The notes: generated from the sequence alone by a model not told the origin. A stretch of 40,745 nucleotides of DNA from Clostridiaceae bacterium (GCA_016297645.1 JAEDGF010000005.1:1-40745), one strand, 5' to 3'. Positions 8,611 through 17,192 are shown, numbered from the stretch's first letter. Program-made: numbers and translations.

Positions 8611-8689
8611 TGTATAGGCGGATAAAAAAGGATATTATCTTCTTTCCCGCCCTAATTCTGCGCAATGATTGCGAAAGGACAATAGAACA

Positions 8690-9244
8690 ATGTATTACGA
8701 AATGACAATAGCCGGCTGCAAAAGACAGCTTCCGCTGTGCAAACTCAACGATGAACTTATGATAGGCGCATTCGTTATTTTCGGTGACGCGGAGCTTACC
8801 GTTGCCTGCGCGAGAGAGCTTCTCAAAAAAGCTCCCGAATACGATTATCTTCTCACCGCCGAAGCCAAAGGAATTCCGCTCATCCACGAGATGGCACGCC
8901 AGCACGGCGATAAAAAATATTTTGTTGCGAGAAAGAACCCCAAGCTCTACATGACCGGTGTTTTTGAGGTCGATGTTCACTCGATAACCACGGCAAAGGA
9001 GCAGAAGCTCTATCTCGATACTGCTGACGCAGAGCTTATGAAGGGCAAAAAGATACTCCTTCTTGACGATGTCATTTCAACAGGTGAGTCACTTTCGGCT
9101 CTCGAACAGCTGGTACACAAAGCCGGCGGTATTATCTGCGGAAAGATGACGATTCTCGCAGAGGGCGATGCGCAGGACAGAGATGACATTGTTTATCTTG
9201 AAAAGCTCCCCCTGTTCAATTCGAAGGGTGAACCTATCGCATAA
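8690..9244 (+). CDS. Phosphoribosyltransferase family protein (adenine/xanthine PRTase-like)
   Basis: 184 residues of the type I phosphoribosyltransferase fold. The PRPP-binding signature is KKILLLDDVISTGESLSAL (about residues 125-143). An upstream YLLTAEAKGIPLIHEMARQ segment matches the EARGF-type region of adenine and xanthine phosphoribosyltransferases. The likely reaction is purine base + PRPP to nucleoside monophosphate; the exact base cannot be read from the sequence. ATG at 8690 is chosen over an upstream in-frame TTG at 8669 because GAAAGGA sits about 12 nt before it. It is the first gene of a two-gene unit driven by the promoter at 8583. The next gene starts one base after its stop codon. 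Confidence 0.85.
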   Translation: MYYEMTIAGCKRQLPLCKLNDELMIGAFVIFGDAELTVACARELLKKAPEYDYLLTAEAKGIPLIHEMARQHGDKKYFVARKNPKLYMTGVFEVDVHSITTAKEQKLYLDTADAELMKGKKILLLDDVISTGESLSALEQLVHKAGGIICGKMTILAEGDAQDRDDIVYLEKLPLFNSKGEPIA

Positions 9245-9245
9245 C

Positions 9246-10019
9246 ATGAAGCAAAAAACAAAGAAAAGGCTTTTTTCCGCTTCCGTAACTGCTTTTACGG
9301 CGTGCTTTTTTGCCGCCGCAGCATATACGGGTAAGCTGCTGAGCTCTGTTCGGGACGGTATCGACCGTCTGCCGAACGACTTTACGATAACGGCTCACAC
9401 GGGCGCGAACAAAACAGAGATGAACACGCTCAACTCTCTGTCCGTTTCGCTTGAAAGCAGCGCTGACATAGCGGAAATAGACCTCAATTTCACACGGGAC
9501 GGTACACCTGTCTTGTCACACAATACGCCGGAGGACGGGTGTCCGCTTCTTGCGGACGCTTTCAAAATCGTATCCGAAAACGCGACAAAGAAAATAAATG
9601 TCGATGTGAAAACGACGGCGTTTCTCGGAAAAGTGCCTGAAATTGCCGAAAAAACGGGGATTCCCGACCGGATTTTCTTCACAGGCATCGAGCTGAAAGA
9701 CATTGACGCAGTCCGCACGAAAGCGCCCGGACTTATGTATTATCTCAATTATAAGCCGGACAGAACGCGACTGGACGAAAAAGACTATCTTCTCGAGCTT
9801 GTTAAGACGGTGAAGGACGCGGGCGCTGTCGGACTGAACATAAGCCTCAAATACTCCTCCGACAAACTTGTAAGAGTCTTTCACGAAAACGGGCTGCTCG
9901 TTTCTGTTTGGACGGCAAATTCCGTTACGGATATGCTCAGAGTTTTGAAAACCGCACCCGACAATATAACGACAAAAAGACCGGATGTGCTTTCTGCCGT
10001 CATTGATTTTTTGAAATAA
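9246..10019 (+). CDS. Glycerophosphodiester phosphodiesterase family protein, membrane-anchored or exported
   Basis: 257 residues. The N-terminus (KQKTKKRLF, then a hydrophobic stretch to about residue 27) looks like a signal peptide or membrane anchor. The GDPD TIM-barrel is indicated by AHTGANKTEMNTL, ADIAEIDLNFTRDGTPVLSHN and the final VWTANSV...TTKRPD. Both catalytic His positions (AHTG, SHN) and the metal-binding E-x-D are present, but the usual HRG reads HTG and the usual HD reads HN. The family hydrolyses glycerophosphodiesters to glycerol-3-phosphate and an alcohol. The ATG at 9246 follows the upstream stop codon by one base, so translational coupling with the PRTase is likely. The pairing has no obvious metabolic logic. 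Confidence 0.82.
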   Translation: MKQKTKKRLFSASVTAFTACFFAAAAYTGKLLSSVRDGIDRLPNDFTITAHTGANKTEMNTLNSLSVSLESSADIAEIDLNFTRDGTPVLSHNTPEDGCPLLADAFKIVSENATKKINVDVKTTAFLGKVPEIAEKTGIPDRIFFTGIELKDIDAVRTKAPGLMYYLNYKPDRTRLDEKDYLLELVKTVKDAGAVGLNISLKYSSDKLVRVFHENGLLVSVWTANSVTDMLRVLKTAPDNITTKRPDVLSAVIDFLK

Positions 10020-10110
10020 CCGCCCGGAGAAAGATACGGCACTGCCCTCTTTAACCGAGCAAAACAAAAAAGCCGCGCCCTTAAAAAGCACGGCAGACAC
10101 CGACAATGCC

Positions 10111-10154
10111 GCGCGCCGCCTGCGATTTTCGCAGGCGGCGCGCTTTGTTTTTTC
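10111..10154 (+). terminator. Strong terminator of the PRTase-GDPD operon
   Basis: A 14-bp perfect GC-rich stem (GCGCGCCGCCTGCG / CGCAGGCGGCGCGC) with a 5-nt ATTTT loop is followed by TTTGTTTTTT. It lies ~90 bases after the GDPD stop codon. Confidence 0.92.
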
Positions 10155-10180
10155 GGTAAACTCTTTTACGATTGTTTTCA

Positions 10181-10343
10181 CCGATAAAATCTGACAGGTC
10201 GTTTTCCTTCCCTTAACTTCACCGGTAAAAAGTCGGTAGGTCGGTCCTTTGCCATTGACATTGCCGGCAAAAGCTAATGTGTCGGTCCTTCACTACCGAG
10301 GCTGACGGTGCAGCCGGTGCGTCAGTCCTTTACTTCGGTAAAG
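10181..10343. repeat. Degenerate tandem array, ~41-bp period, reaching the 3' end of the GH36 gene
   Basis: The core GTCGGTCCTT recurs at 10198 (diverged), 10240, 10281 and 10321 (GTCAGTCCTT), spaced 42, 41 and 40 bp. A companion core CCGGTAAAA/CCGGCAAAA recurs at 10181, 10222 and 10264. The last unit overlaps the stop codon and final codons of the alpha-galactosidase. Otherwise 10020-10321 holds only the terminator at 10111. Confidence 0.7.
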
Positions 10344-12505
10344 TGAAGGGCTGTACTGTAACCGTCCCGTTCGGGAAGCTCGTAGAGATTGATTCCGGCG
10401 TTCATAAGAAGCGCACCGGAGCGAACCAGTCCGTCGTAGTCGCACAGATATTTCTTTTTTTGGTCGAGTCCTTTGAGCTTAATTATAAAGCAGCGGCGCT
10501 CGATAGCAAATTTAATAAGAACGGTGAGCATTGCCTCAGTCTTATCTTCGCTGACGAACTCCCATGCGCACTTGTAGGGGTCATCCCACGGGGAGATTAT
10601 ACGGTAGAGGTCGCCGTAATGAATGAGGTCGTAATACTTGTGGTAATCGGCGATCTGTCCCTTGATCTCTTCGCGCGCTTCTTCGCTGATGTTTGCCGGG
10701 TCAAGCTCGTAGCCAAACGAACCCCACATTGCGACATTGCGCTTTGTTTCATAGCCGGAACGCTTGCTTGCGGAAACATGAGCGCCCTGAACGGAAGCCG
10801 GATAGCAGAGGGATGAACCAAACTGAATATCGACTCTCGAAAGTGCGTCCGTGTTGTCCGAGCACCATATCTGAGGTGAGAAATACATCATACCGGGGTC
10901 GTAGCGTCCGCCGCCGCCCGAGCAGTTTTCAAACAGCAGGTCGGGGAACGCCTTTACGATCCTGTCCATAAGCTCGTATGTGCCGAGAATGAAACGGTGG
11001 AAGAATTCCTTCTGCTTTTCGGGCGGAAGAAGTGCAGAGCCTGCTTCGGTGATGTTGCGGTTGAAGTCCCACTTTATGTAGTCGATGGGATTATTGCCGA
11101 GAATATCGCTCATCATATTAAACAGATAATCTCTTACATCGCTTCTTGTCATGTCCATGACATACTGCCATCTGCCGACACTTCTCTCGCGGTTGGGGAC
11201 ATGAATGCACCAGTCAGGGTGCTTGCGGTATATCTCGGAATCGGGCGAAATCATTTCGGGCTCGTACCAAATGCCGAATTTAAGACCGAGGTCTTTGACG
11301 CTCTGTATAAACGCCGTCATGCCGTTTTTGAATTTTTTGGAGTCAACAAACCAATCGCCGAGTGAAGAACGGTCGTCGTCGCGGTGACCGAACCAGCCGT
11401 CGTCCATAACGAGCATTTCAATGCCGGTTTCCTTTGCCCATTTCGCGATGTTGTAGAGCTTTTCGTCGGTAAAGTCCATGCCGGTGCCTTCCCAGTTGTT
11501 GACGAGAAGGGGGCGTTTGAGCTTTGTCCATTTACCCCTGACAAGGTTGTTGTTGTAAAGACGGTGGAAGGTGCGGCTCATTCCGCCTAAGCCCTCATTT
11601 GAGTAAACGAGGACGGCTTCGGGGGAATAAAAGCTCTCGCCGGGAGCAAGAGTCCAGCCGAAATCGGTGGGGTTGATGCCCATTGTAACGCGAGTGCAGT
11701 TGTTGAAATCTACCTCGGCTTCGCAGAGGTGGTTGCAGGAATAGACAAGGTTAAAGCCGTACGCTTCGCCGAAATCCTCTCCGCCGTTCGATGAAAGAAG
11801 CGCCATGAAGGGGTTCTGCTGCGACGAGGAGGTTCCGCGGCGGCTGCCTATACCCTGATAGCCGTGCGCAAGCGGACGCTTTTCGAAGTTGCGCTCGCAG
11901 TTGTGCCTTCCGTACAGAGTAATGAGGTCGTAGTCGGAGCTGTCCATATCAAGGCAGAAGCTCATCACTTTTTCTATTTCGAAGGATTTGTCCGAGGTGT
12001 TTTTAACGACAACGGAACGGGTCATCGCCGAGAGCTTTTCGAACACAGTGTAGACAAGTGTGACCTCCGCTCCCGTGACCTTATCGAGAGTCGTCACTTC
12101 AAGCGTGGTACACTCGTCGTCCGAATTCGCATAAAGCGCGGGAAGTCCGGGAATAGCGGGCTTGCCTGAATATATTTTATGCGAAACATAGCGGACATCG
12201 GTAGATGCGTTTCCGTCAGAGTTTCTTATCTGCAAAGCGGAAATACGCATATCGCCGCAGCCGTTGCAGCCTATCTCCATGGGGAATACATCCGCGGAGA
12301 AATCCATATGCGTCAGATTTGCATTCGATGCGCTGAAAGAAGCGTAGCTGCGCCTTCTCTCATACTCGCCGAACTCGTCGTCGGGGACGAACGCGCCGTA
12401 GTAGAGGTGGACAAGATAGTTTTCCTCAAAAATTTTGAAAGCGTAAGTTGAAAACGGTGTATCGAGCTTAAACACTTTCTTGGTGCTGTTAAATGATATG
12501 GGCAT
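10322..12505 (-). CDS. Alpha-galactosidase, GH36 family
   Basis: 727 residues, the typical length of bacterial GH36 enzymes. An N-terminal beta-supersandwich (~1-325) precedes the catalytic barrel with NNWEGTGMDFT, LVMDDGWFGHRDDD, WYEPEMI and KWDFNRN (nucleophile Asp480), then ENCSGGGGRYD and CSDNTDAL (acid/base Asp550). The 70-residue spacing between the two Asp matches characterised family members. It hydrolyses terminal alpha-1,6-galactosides such as melibiose, raffinose and stachyose. No signal peptide is present, so it acts on imported oligosaccharides. ATG at 12505 follows AAAGGCGG by ~10 nt. No transporter or regulator is adjacent, so its carbon-source control cannot be read here. Confidence 0.95.
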   Translation of the reverse strand: MPISFNSTKKVFKLDTPFSTYAFKIFEENYLVHLYYGAFVPDDEFGEYERRRSYASFSASNANLTHMDFSADVFPMEIGCNGCGDMRISALQIRNSDGNASTDVRYVSHKIYSGKPAIPGLPALYANSDDECTTLEVTTLDKVTGAEVTLVYTVFEKLSAMTRSVVVKNTSDKSFEIEKVMSFCLDMDSSDYDLITLYGRHNCERNFEKRPLAHGYQGIGSRRGTSSSQQNPFMALLSSNGGEDFGEAYGFNLVYSCNHLCEAEVDFNNCTRVTMGINPTDFGWTLAPGESFYSPEAVLVYSNEGLGGMSRTFHRLYNNNLVRGKWTKLKRPLLVNNWEGTGMDFTDEKLYNIAKWAKETGIEMLVMDDGWFGHRDDDRSSLGDWFVDSKKFKNGMTAFIQSVKDLGLKFGIWYEPEMISPDSEIYRKHPDWCIHVPNRERSVGRWQYVMDMTRSDVRDYLFNMMSDILGNNPIDYIKWDFNRNITEAGSALLPPEKQKEFFHRFILGTYELMDRIVKAFPDLLFENCSGGGGRYDPGMMYFSPQIWCSDNTDALSRVDIQFGSSLCYPASVQGAHVSASKRSGYETKRNVAMWGSFGYELDPANISEEAREEIKGQIADYHKYYDLIHYGDLYRIISPWDDPYKCAWEFVSEDKTEAMLTVLIKFAIERRCFIIKLKGLDQKKKYLCDYDGLVRSGALLMNAGINLYELPERDGYSTALHFTEVKD

Positions 12506-12631
12506 TTTTTCAGCCGCCTTTCTTCATGTTTTGTTGTATTTCAAGTTTTAAGAAAATAAAACTTTAATATTCGTAACTTATTAGTCGTGCGGAGTCCGTC
12601 TGCCGTGCCTGAAAAGTGACTTTCTTTCCCG

Positions 12632-13432
12632 TCATTTCCGGTAGATAAAGAAGTGGAAAGACAGGGTAATGTCGAGTTTTTCGGTTTCGGTCAATCGGCG
12701 CAAGCCGTTTTCAGGCGTATGACTGCCGTACGGGGTCATTCTGAAAAGCGCGGTTATATCCTCATTCCCGTCAATCGAAACACGCCTGTTCAGCTCGTAT
12801 TCTTCAACAAGGTACATTTTACCGCCGGACGGCTCTTTTACTTCGTTGAGATACGGTTTTTCGTACAAAAGCTCCTTTAATTCAAAAAGGTGGCGCTCCC
12901 CCGACACAACGCTTATGAGAATGCCGTTGTCGGACAAAACGCGCGAAAACTCACTCTCATAAAAGGGAGCGAAAAGGTGGAACGCACAGTCTGTTGAACC
13001 GTCGGCGACCGGGATAGAGGTCATATTTGCGACTGCATAAAAAACATCTTTATTCTGTTTTGCCGCGCGTTTTACCATCTCGCGCGAGAGGTCGAAGCCC
13101 AGCACCTCGCCGTTCTGCCTGTTCTTTTTGAAGTAGGACGAATAATGTCCCTCACCGCAGCAGATGTCAAGCGTTCGATTTCCGACGCCGTATCTTTCGG
13201 CGATGTCGCACAGCTCCTCGGCAAGCGCATCATAATACCCCTTCGACAAAAAGTCGCGGCGGCAGCGTGCCATTTCGGCACTGTCCCCCGTAAGAGAACC
13301 CGCCCGGCTGCCCAAAAGAAGGTTGACATACCCCTCCTTCGCAGCGTCAAAAGAATGCCCGTTTACACAGCGGTAGGCAGAGCCCGTACCGTTCAGCACC
13401 TCACCGCACACGGGACAAATAAAACCGTACAT
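12632..13432 (-). CDS. rlmA: 23S rRNA (guanine-N1)-methyltransferase, RlmA family
   Basis: A 266-residue SAM-dependent methyltransferase. The N-terminal zinc finger FICPVCGEVL...YRCVNGHSFD (CPxC...C...H) and the following AKEGYVNLLLGSR are diagnostic of RlmA/RrmA. GDSAEMARCRRDFLSKGYY is also conserved, and LDICCGEGHYS is the SAM-binding motif I. Family members methylate N1 of a guanine in helix 35 of 23S rRNA (G745 or G748); which one cannot be decided here. The start is uncertain: ATG at 13432 puts the zinc finger at the N-terminus as in E. coli RlmA, while a GTG at 13444 is in frame. Neither has a strong RBS. Confidence 0.88.
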   Translation of the reverse strand: MYGFICPVCGEVLNGTGSAYRCVNGHSFDAAKEGYVNLLLGSRAGSLTGDSAEMARCRRDFLSKGYYDALAEELCDIAERYGVGNRTLDICCGEGHYSSYFKKNRQNGEVLGFDLSREMVKRAAKQNKDVFYAVANMTSIPVADGSTDCAFHLFAPFYESEFSRVLSDNGILISVVSGERHLFELKELLYEKPYLNEVKEPSGGKMYLVEEYELNRRVSIDGNEDITALFRMTPYGSHTPENGLRRLTETEKLDITLSFHFFIYRK

Positions 13433-13572
13433 TTTTTCACTCACTTACAATATATATCCGCCGCCGTATTAACGAAAAACCAAATCTTCCGCAGCCGGCA
13501 GAAATTCCCGTTTTGCGGAAAACCGGTTTTCGTGAGTCCCTTACAAGACTCTTCCGACGAAATTAAAAACAG

Positions 13573-13611
13573 TCAAAAACAGCCGGCGAATTACGAAAAA
13601 TACGCCGGCTG
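13573..13611 (-). terminator. Rho-independent terminator of the zinc-ribbon membrane protein gene
   Basis: On the minus strand, CAGCCGGCG / CGCCGGCTG (9 bp, 14-nt loop, 13580-13611) is followed by TTTTTGACTGTTTTT. It begins ~17 bases after the stop codon at 13628. Confidence 0.85.
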
Positions 13612-13627
13612 AGTAATTTATTACAGC

Positions 13628-14431
13628 TTATTTCGCTGCCGCTTCCGCCTCTGCCTTTTTCTTTGCGATGGTGGACGGACGCTCGTCATAAGGAATAAGA
13701 AGCTCGGAAACATCTTTATATTTCACGGGAATATTTTTCTTCTTATAAATGACATTTACGACGATTATTGCCGCAAAAAGAACCATAACGAGTATGTATG
13801 CCCACGGAGTAACGGTTCCGCTGAACACATCGGGAACAGCTGCATTGAGCTTCTGTACCATAAGAGCGTACGAAATAAAACCGAGTGTGGCAAACACCAT
13901 ACCGATCACGGGAAACGCAATATTACGCTGCATACCCTTGGGTGAGCAGGACAGGCAAAGGCATATCCATCCGACAAGAGAAACCACCGCGACTCCCAAA
14001 ACGCCCACAAGAGCAAGCGCCCAGCATACCATGGCGGGACCTATGAGAGAGGAGCCGAAAAGCGATGTAAGCAAACCGAAATCAAGCCCCTTATCGGTAA
14101 TAAACTGAATGACCGATATAAAGCTGACGGTATCGGAATGCTCCGCAAAGGGCAGTACATATTTGAGAGTACCGGACGGAATAAGCATTGCAGCTATCGG
14201 AAGAAGCCCGAGAACAAGCCTTACAATAGAAAGAGGATGACCGATAAGAGAGAATTTCAGACGGTCATATTTGGGCTGAGTAAGCGCGTGGTGCAATTCA
14301 GCCGCGTCCGCTTCTTTTCTGAGGCGTTCCTCGTTGCCGTAGTACATGACATTAACGCCGCACTTGGGACATTCGGGACGCCAGTCGCGTATTCTAAGCT
14401 TATAACCGCATTTTGGACACAATGTTGCCAT
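13628..14431 (-). CDS. Zinc-ribbon multi-pass membrane protein of unknown function
   Basis: 267 residues. The N-terminal rubredoxin-like zinc ribbon is CPKCGYKLRIRDWRPECPKCG (Cys5, 8, 21, 24). Four or five hydrophobic segments follow (roughly residues 60-80, 110-160, 180-200, 220-240), and the tail is basic and Ala-rich (KKKAEAEAAAK). No family with a known function is recognised. ATG at 14431 (MATLCPKCG) is preferred because GGTGA lies ~7 nt upstream and a good promoter lies at 14471-14499; the frame extends 36 bases further upstream without support. It is monocistronic with its own promoter and terminator. Confidence 0.75.
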   Translation of the reverse strand: MATLCPKCGYKLRIRDWRPECPKCGVNVMYYGNEERLRKEADAAELHHALTQPKYDRLKFSLIGHPLSIVRLVLGLLPIAAMLIPSGTLKYVLPFAEHSDTVSFISVIQFITDKGLDFGLLTSLFGSSLIGPAMVCWALALVGVLGVAVVSLVGWICLCLSCSPKGMQRNIAFPVIGMVFATLGFISYALMVQKLNAAVPDVFSGTVTPWAYILVMVLFAAIIVVNVIYKKKNIPVKYKDVSELLIPYDERPSTIAKKKAEAEAAAK

Positions 14432-14470
14432 AGTTAATTCACCGTTCCTGATAAAGCATTTCTTCAAATA

Positions 14471-14499
14471 ATTTTATCACATAAGCGCAGGCATTACAA
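14471..14499 (-). promoter_or_regulatory. Sigma-A promoter of the zinc-ribbon membrane protein gene
   Basis: On the minus strand, TTGTAA (14494-14499), a 17-nt spacer and TAAAAT (14471-14476), about 40 nt upstream of the ATG at 14431. Confidence 0.7.
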
Positions 14500-14530
14500 G
14501 TGAAACAATAATTTTTGTAACAAGCGTCAA

Positions 14531-15352
14531 TTATTCGAGCATATTTTTGTCTATATTGACATTGTAAGGCTCGCTCAGCGCAAGGATCTGTTCAGCTGTG
14601 ATGCAGCGTTTTTTACCGCCGCAGGACATTGTCTTAATAAGTATTTCTGCGGATTTTTCAATTGTATCCATAAGACCGAAGGTGGAATCGAAATCCGCGC
14701 CGGCGCAGAAAATACCGTGGTGCGCCCAGATTACCGCGTCATACTTTTTTATCTTTTTGCCGGTGGCGTACGCAATATCCGCACTTCCGCAGACCATCCA
14801 CGGAACAACGCCGATACCTGCCGGGAAAACTATGGGGCATTCCGTTATCATCTCCCATATTTCACGGGTAAAGACCTTATCTTCGAGCGGAAGAAGGAAT
14901 GTAAGAGCGACGATGTTAGCCGGGTGGGCGTGCATTATTACTCTGTACTCACCGCCGGTAAGCTCCTTCTTTATGGAATGGTTGAGCAGATGCGTGGGAA
15001 GCTCGCTCGTTGGAACGCCGCCCTCTGCAAGACCCCATACAATCCTGTAATTCTCGCCCTTGTCGTCGAGCTTTACAACACATATGTTGTTTTCAGGCTC
15101 ACGGAGAACATTTTTGTAGTACTTACCGCTGCCGGTAACAATAAAATATTCACCGGCAAGGTTGGGAACGCTGAGTCCTATGGGCTTTTCGGGAGCTTCG
15201 TACGAAAAGAATTTTTCACACTCGGCAACCTCCTCGGGCTTCATGCGGTAGCTCATGTTGCCGCCGTTGCGCTCGTTCCAGCCTTTGAGCCACGACTGGT
15301 GGCAGGTGTCGATAAAATAACGCATTGATCTTAAATCGAAAATGCTGTTCAT
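14531..15352 (-). CDS. rhaD: Rhamnulose-1-phosphate aldolase
   Basis: A 273-residue class II aldolase that cleaves L-rhamnulose-1-phosphate into dihydroxyacetone phosphate and L-lactaldehyde. It aligns along its whole length with E. coli RhaD. Key signatures are SWLKGWNERNGGN, FIVTGSGKYYKNV, VPTSELPTHLL, RVIMHAHPAN and AHHGIF. The zinc ligands His141, His143 and His212 and the catalytic Glu117 fall at the same residue numbers as in the E. coli enzyme. It starts 32 bases after the transketolase C-terminal subunit stops and is probably the last gene of that unit. No rhaA or rhaB is in the window, so the pathway context is incomplete here. Confidence 0.95.
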   Translation of the reverse strand: MNSIFDLRSMRYFIDTCHQSWLKGWNERNGGNMSYRMKPEEVAECEKFFSYEAPEKPIGLSVPNLAGEYFIVTGSGKYYKNVLREPENNICVVKLDDKGENYRIVWGLAEGGVPTSELPTHLLNHSIKKELTGGEYRVIMHAHPANIVALTFLLPLEDKVFTREIWEMITECPIVFPAGIGVVPWMVCGSADIAYATGKKIKKYDAVIWAHHGIFCAGADFDSTFGLMDTIEKSAEILIKTMSCGGKKRCITAEQILALSEPYNVNIDKNMLE

Positions 15353-15384
15353 AGCTGATTACTGTCCTTTTTGTATACAAATTA

Positions 15385-16332
15385 TTATTTTTTAAGTTCG
15401 ATTGCCTTCTTCGCCTTGGCAACGATATTCTGTGCGTTAAGTCCGAAGATTTCGAGAAGTTCAAGCGCGGGACCGGACTTTCCGAAGGTATCCTCAACAC
15501 CGACTCTGAGAACCGGAACGGGACACTCCTCCGCAACAACTTCGGCAACAGCCGAACCGAGTCCGCCGATAATATTGTGTTCCTCGGCGGTAACGATGCA
15601 GCCGGTTGTTTTCGCCGCGTCAATGATTATCTCTCTGTCAATGGGCTTAATGGTAGCCATATTGATAAGGGACGCGCTTATACCCTCGTTTTTCAGAAGC
15701 TCGACAGCCTGAATGGCTCTCTCCACAAGAAGTCCGGTGGCAATGACGGTAACATCCGTACCCTTGTTGAGATAAACGCCCTTGCCTATTTCGAATTTGT
15801 AGCTTTCGTCAAACACTCTCGGCACTGCAAGTCTGCCGAAACGCATATAGACGGGGCCGTTATGCTCCGCTGCCGCAAAGACGGCAAGACGGGCTTCGAT
15901 GTCGTCTGCCGGGTTGATTATCGTCATACCGGGAATGGTACGCATAAGAGCGATATCCTCGCAGCACTGGTGGCTTGCGCCGTCCTCGCCTACCGAAATA
16001 CCGGCGTGAGTTGCACCTATCTTAACATTGAGGTGGGGATAACCTATCGTATTTCTTATCTGTTCAAACGCTCTGCCTGCGGCAAACATTGCAAATGAGC
16101 TTGCAAATACAGTGTATCCGGCGGTAGCCATACCGGCTGCCACGCCCATCATGTTGCCTTCGGCTATTCCGCAGTCGATAAAACGCTCGGGAAAAGCCTT
16201 TTTGAACATACCTGTTTTTGTAGCCGCAGCAAGGTCGGCATCAAAAACCACGAGCTTTTCGTTCTTTTCTCCAAGCTCCACAAGAGCCTTGCCGTAAGCA
16301 TCTCTCGTTGCCGTTTTAATTACATCTGCCAT
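15385..16332 (-). CDS. Transketolase, C-terminal (Pyr + C) subunit
   Basis: 315 residues covering the pyrimidine-binding and C-terminal domains of a split transketolase. The signature GIAEGNMMGVAAGMATAGYT holds the Glu that activates thiamine diphosphate. AMFAAGRAFEQIRN and the HAGISVGEDGASHQ loop are also present. Together with the upstream subunit it transfers two-carbon units between ketoses and aldoses in the non-oxidative pentose phosphate pathway. ATG at 16332 has AAGGAGGG 9 nt upstream. It starts 14 bases after the N-terminal subunit stops. Two-gene transketolases are common in Clostridia, so the split is normal, not a broken gene. Confidence 0.95.
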   Translation of the reverse strand: MADVIKTATRDAYGKALVELGEKNEKLVVFDADLAAATKTGMFKKAFPERFIDCGIAEGNMMGVAAGMATAGYTVFASSFAMFAAGRAFEQIRNTIGYPHLNVKIGATHAGISVGEDGASHQCCEDIALMRTIPGMTIINPADDIEARLAVFAAAEHNGPVYMRFGRLAVPRVFDESYKFEIGKGVYLNKGTDVTVIATGLLVERAIQAVELLKNEGISASLINMATIKPIDREIIIDAAKTTGCIVTAEEHNIIGGLGSAVAEVVAEECPVPVLRVGVEDTFGKSGPALELLEIFGLNAQNIVAKAKKAIELKK

Positions 16333-16346
16333 TTTTAATGCCCTCC

Positions 16347-17192
16347 TTATTCAGCGTCAATTGCAGCGGCTGCTGCGTTGAGTTCAGCCATAGCCTCGTC
16401 ATACTGTTCCTTGTTGGGTGCGCTTCCGTGCCAGTTGACCTTATTTTCCATAAACGAAACGCCCTTGCCCTTTACGGTTTTCATGATAATGGCGGTGGGC
16501 TTGCCCTTTACGGACTTTGCGTTTTCGAGTGCGTTTTCTATCTCATCGAAGCAGTGACCGCAGATTTCAATAGTGTTGAAGCCGAACGCGGCGAACTTCT
16601 CGGGAATGGGATAGGGGGAATTTACTTCTTCGACAGTTCCGTCTATTTGCAGGTTGTTATTGTCGACAATAACAGTAAGCGTGTCAAGCTTTTTGGCTGC
16701 GGCAAACATTGCAGCCTCCCAGACCTGACCCTCCTGTATCTCACCGTCACCGAGAATAGTGTAAACTCTGAACAGATCGCCGCCGCGCTTTGAAGCAAGC
16801 GCCATACCTACGGCTGCGGAAACGCCCTGCCCGAGAGAACCGGTGCTCATGTCAACGCCGGGAACATAGTTCATATTCGGATGACCTTGAAGGTAGGAAT
16901 CGGATTTTCTGAGTGTTTTAAGGTCGTCGACCGGGAAGAAGCCCCTCTCGGCAAGCACCGCATAAAGAGCAGGCGCGGCGTGACCCTTTGAGAGAACAAA
17001 ACGGTCCCGATCCGCTTTATGGGGATCCTTGGGGTCGATGTTCATCTCTTTAAAGTAGAGATAAGTGAGAATGTCCGCAATCGAAAGCGAACCGCCGGGG
17101 TGTCCGCTCTTTGCATTGAATGTGCCTTCGATAACGCCCTTTCTCACATTGCAGGCGATCTTTTTGAGCTGTTTTTTCTCTGCTTTGTCCAT
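16347..17192 (-). CDS. Transketolase, N-terminal (PP) subunit
   Basis: 281 residues forming the diphosphate-binding half. FNAKSGHPGGSLSIADILTYLY is present, and the ThDP/Mg-binding motif is GDGEIQEGQVWEAAMFAAAKKLDTLTVIVDNNN. It pairs with the C-terminal subunit immediately downstream. ATG at 17192 is chosen because AAGGAGAG lies 8 nt upstream; the frame continues 27 bases further to an unsupported start. With this start, 23 bases separate it from the ylyB stop at 17216. Transcription from the division cluster could therefore continue into it, though an internal promoter cannot be excluded. Confidence 0.95.
   Translation of the reverse strand: MDKAEKKQLKKIACNVRKGVIEGTFNAKSGHPGGSLSIADILTYLYFKEMNIDPKDPHKADRDRFVLSKGHAAPALYAVLAERGFFPVDDLKTLRKSDSYLQGHPNMNYVPGVDMSTGSLGQGVSAAVGMALASKRGGDLFRVYTILGDGEIQEGQVWEAAMFAAAKKLDTLTVIVDNNNLQIDGTVEEVNSPYPIPEKFAAFGFNTIEICGHCFDEIENALENAKSVKGKPTAIIMKTVKGKGVSFMENKVNWHGSAPNKEQYDEAMAELNAAAAAIDAE

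Noticed and set aside
8582..8690. Purine riboswitch upstream of the phosphoribosyltransferase
   Set aside because: A hairpin exists but the conserved purine-aptamer junction sequences are not present.
10277..10816. Plus-strand ORF opposite the end of the GH36 gene
   Set aside because: No RBS, no recognisable domain, and it overlaps a clear GH36 coding region.
15385..17192. Transketolase gene broken in two
   Set aside because: Both halves have their own RBS and start, and two-subunit transketolases are normal in Clostridia.
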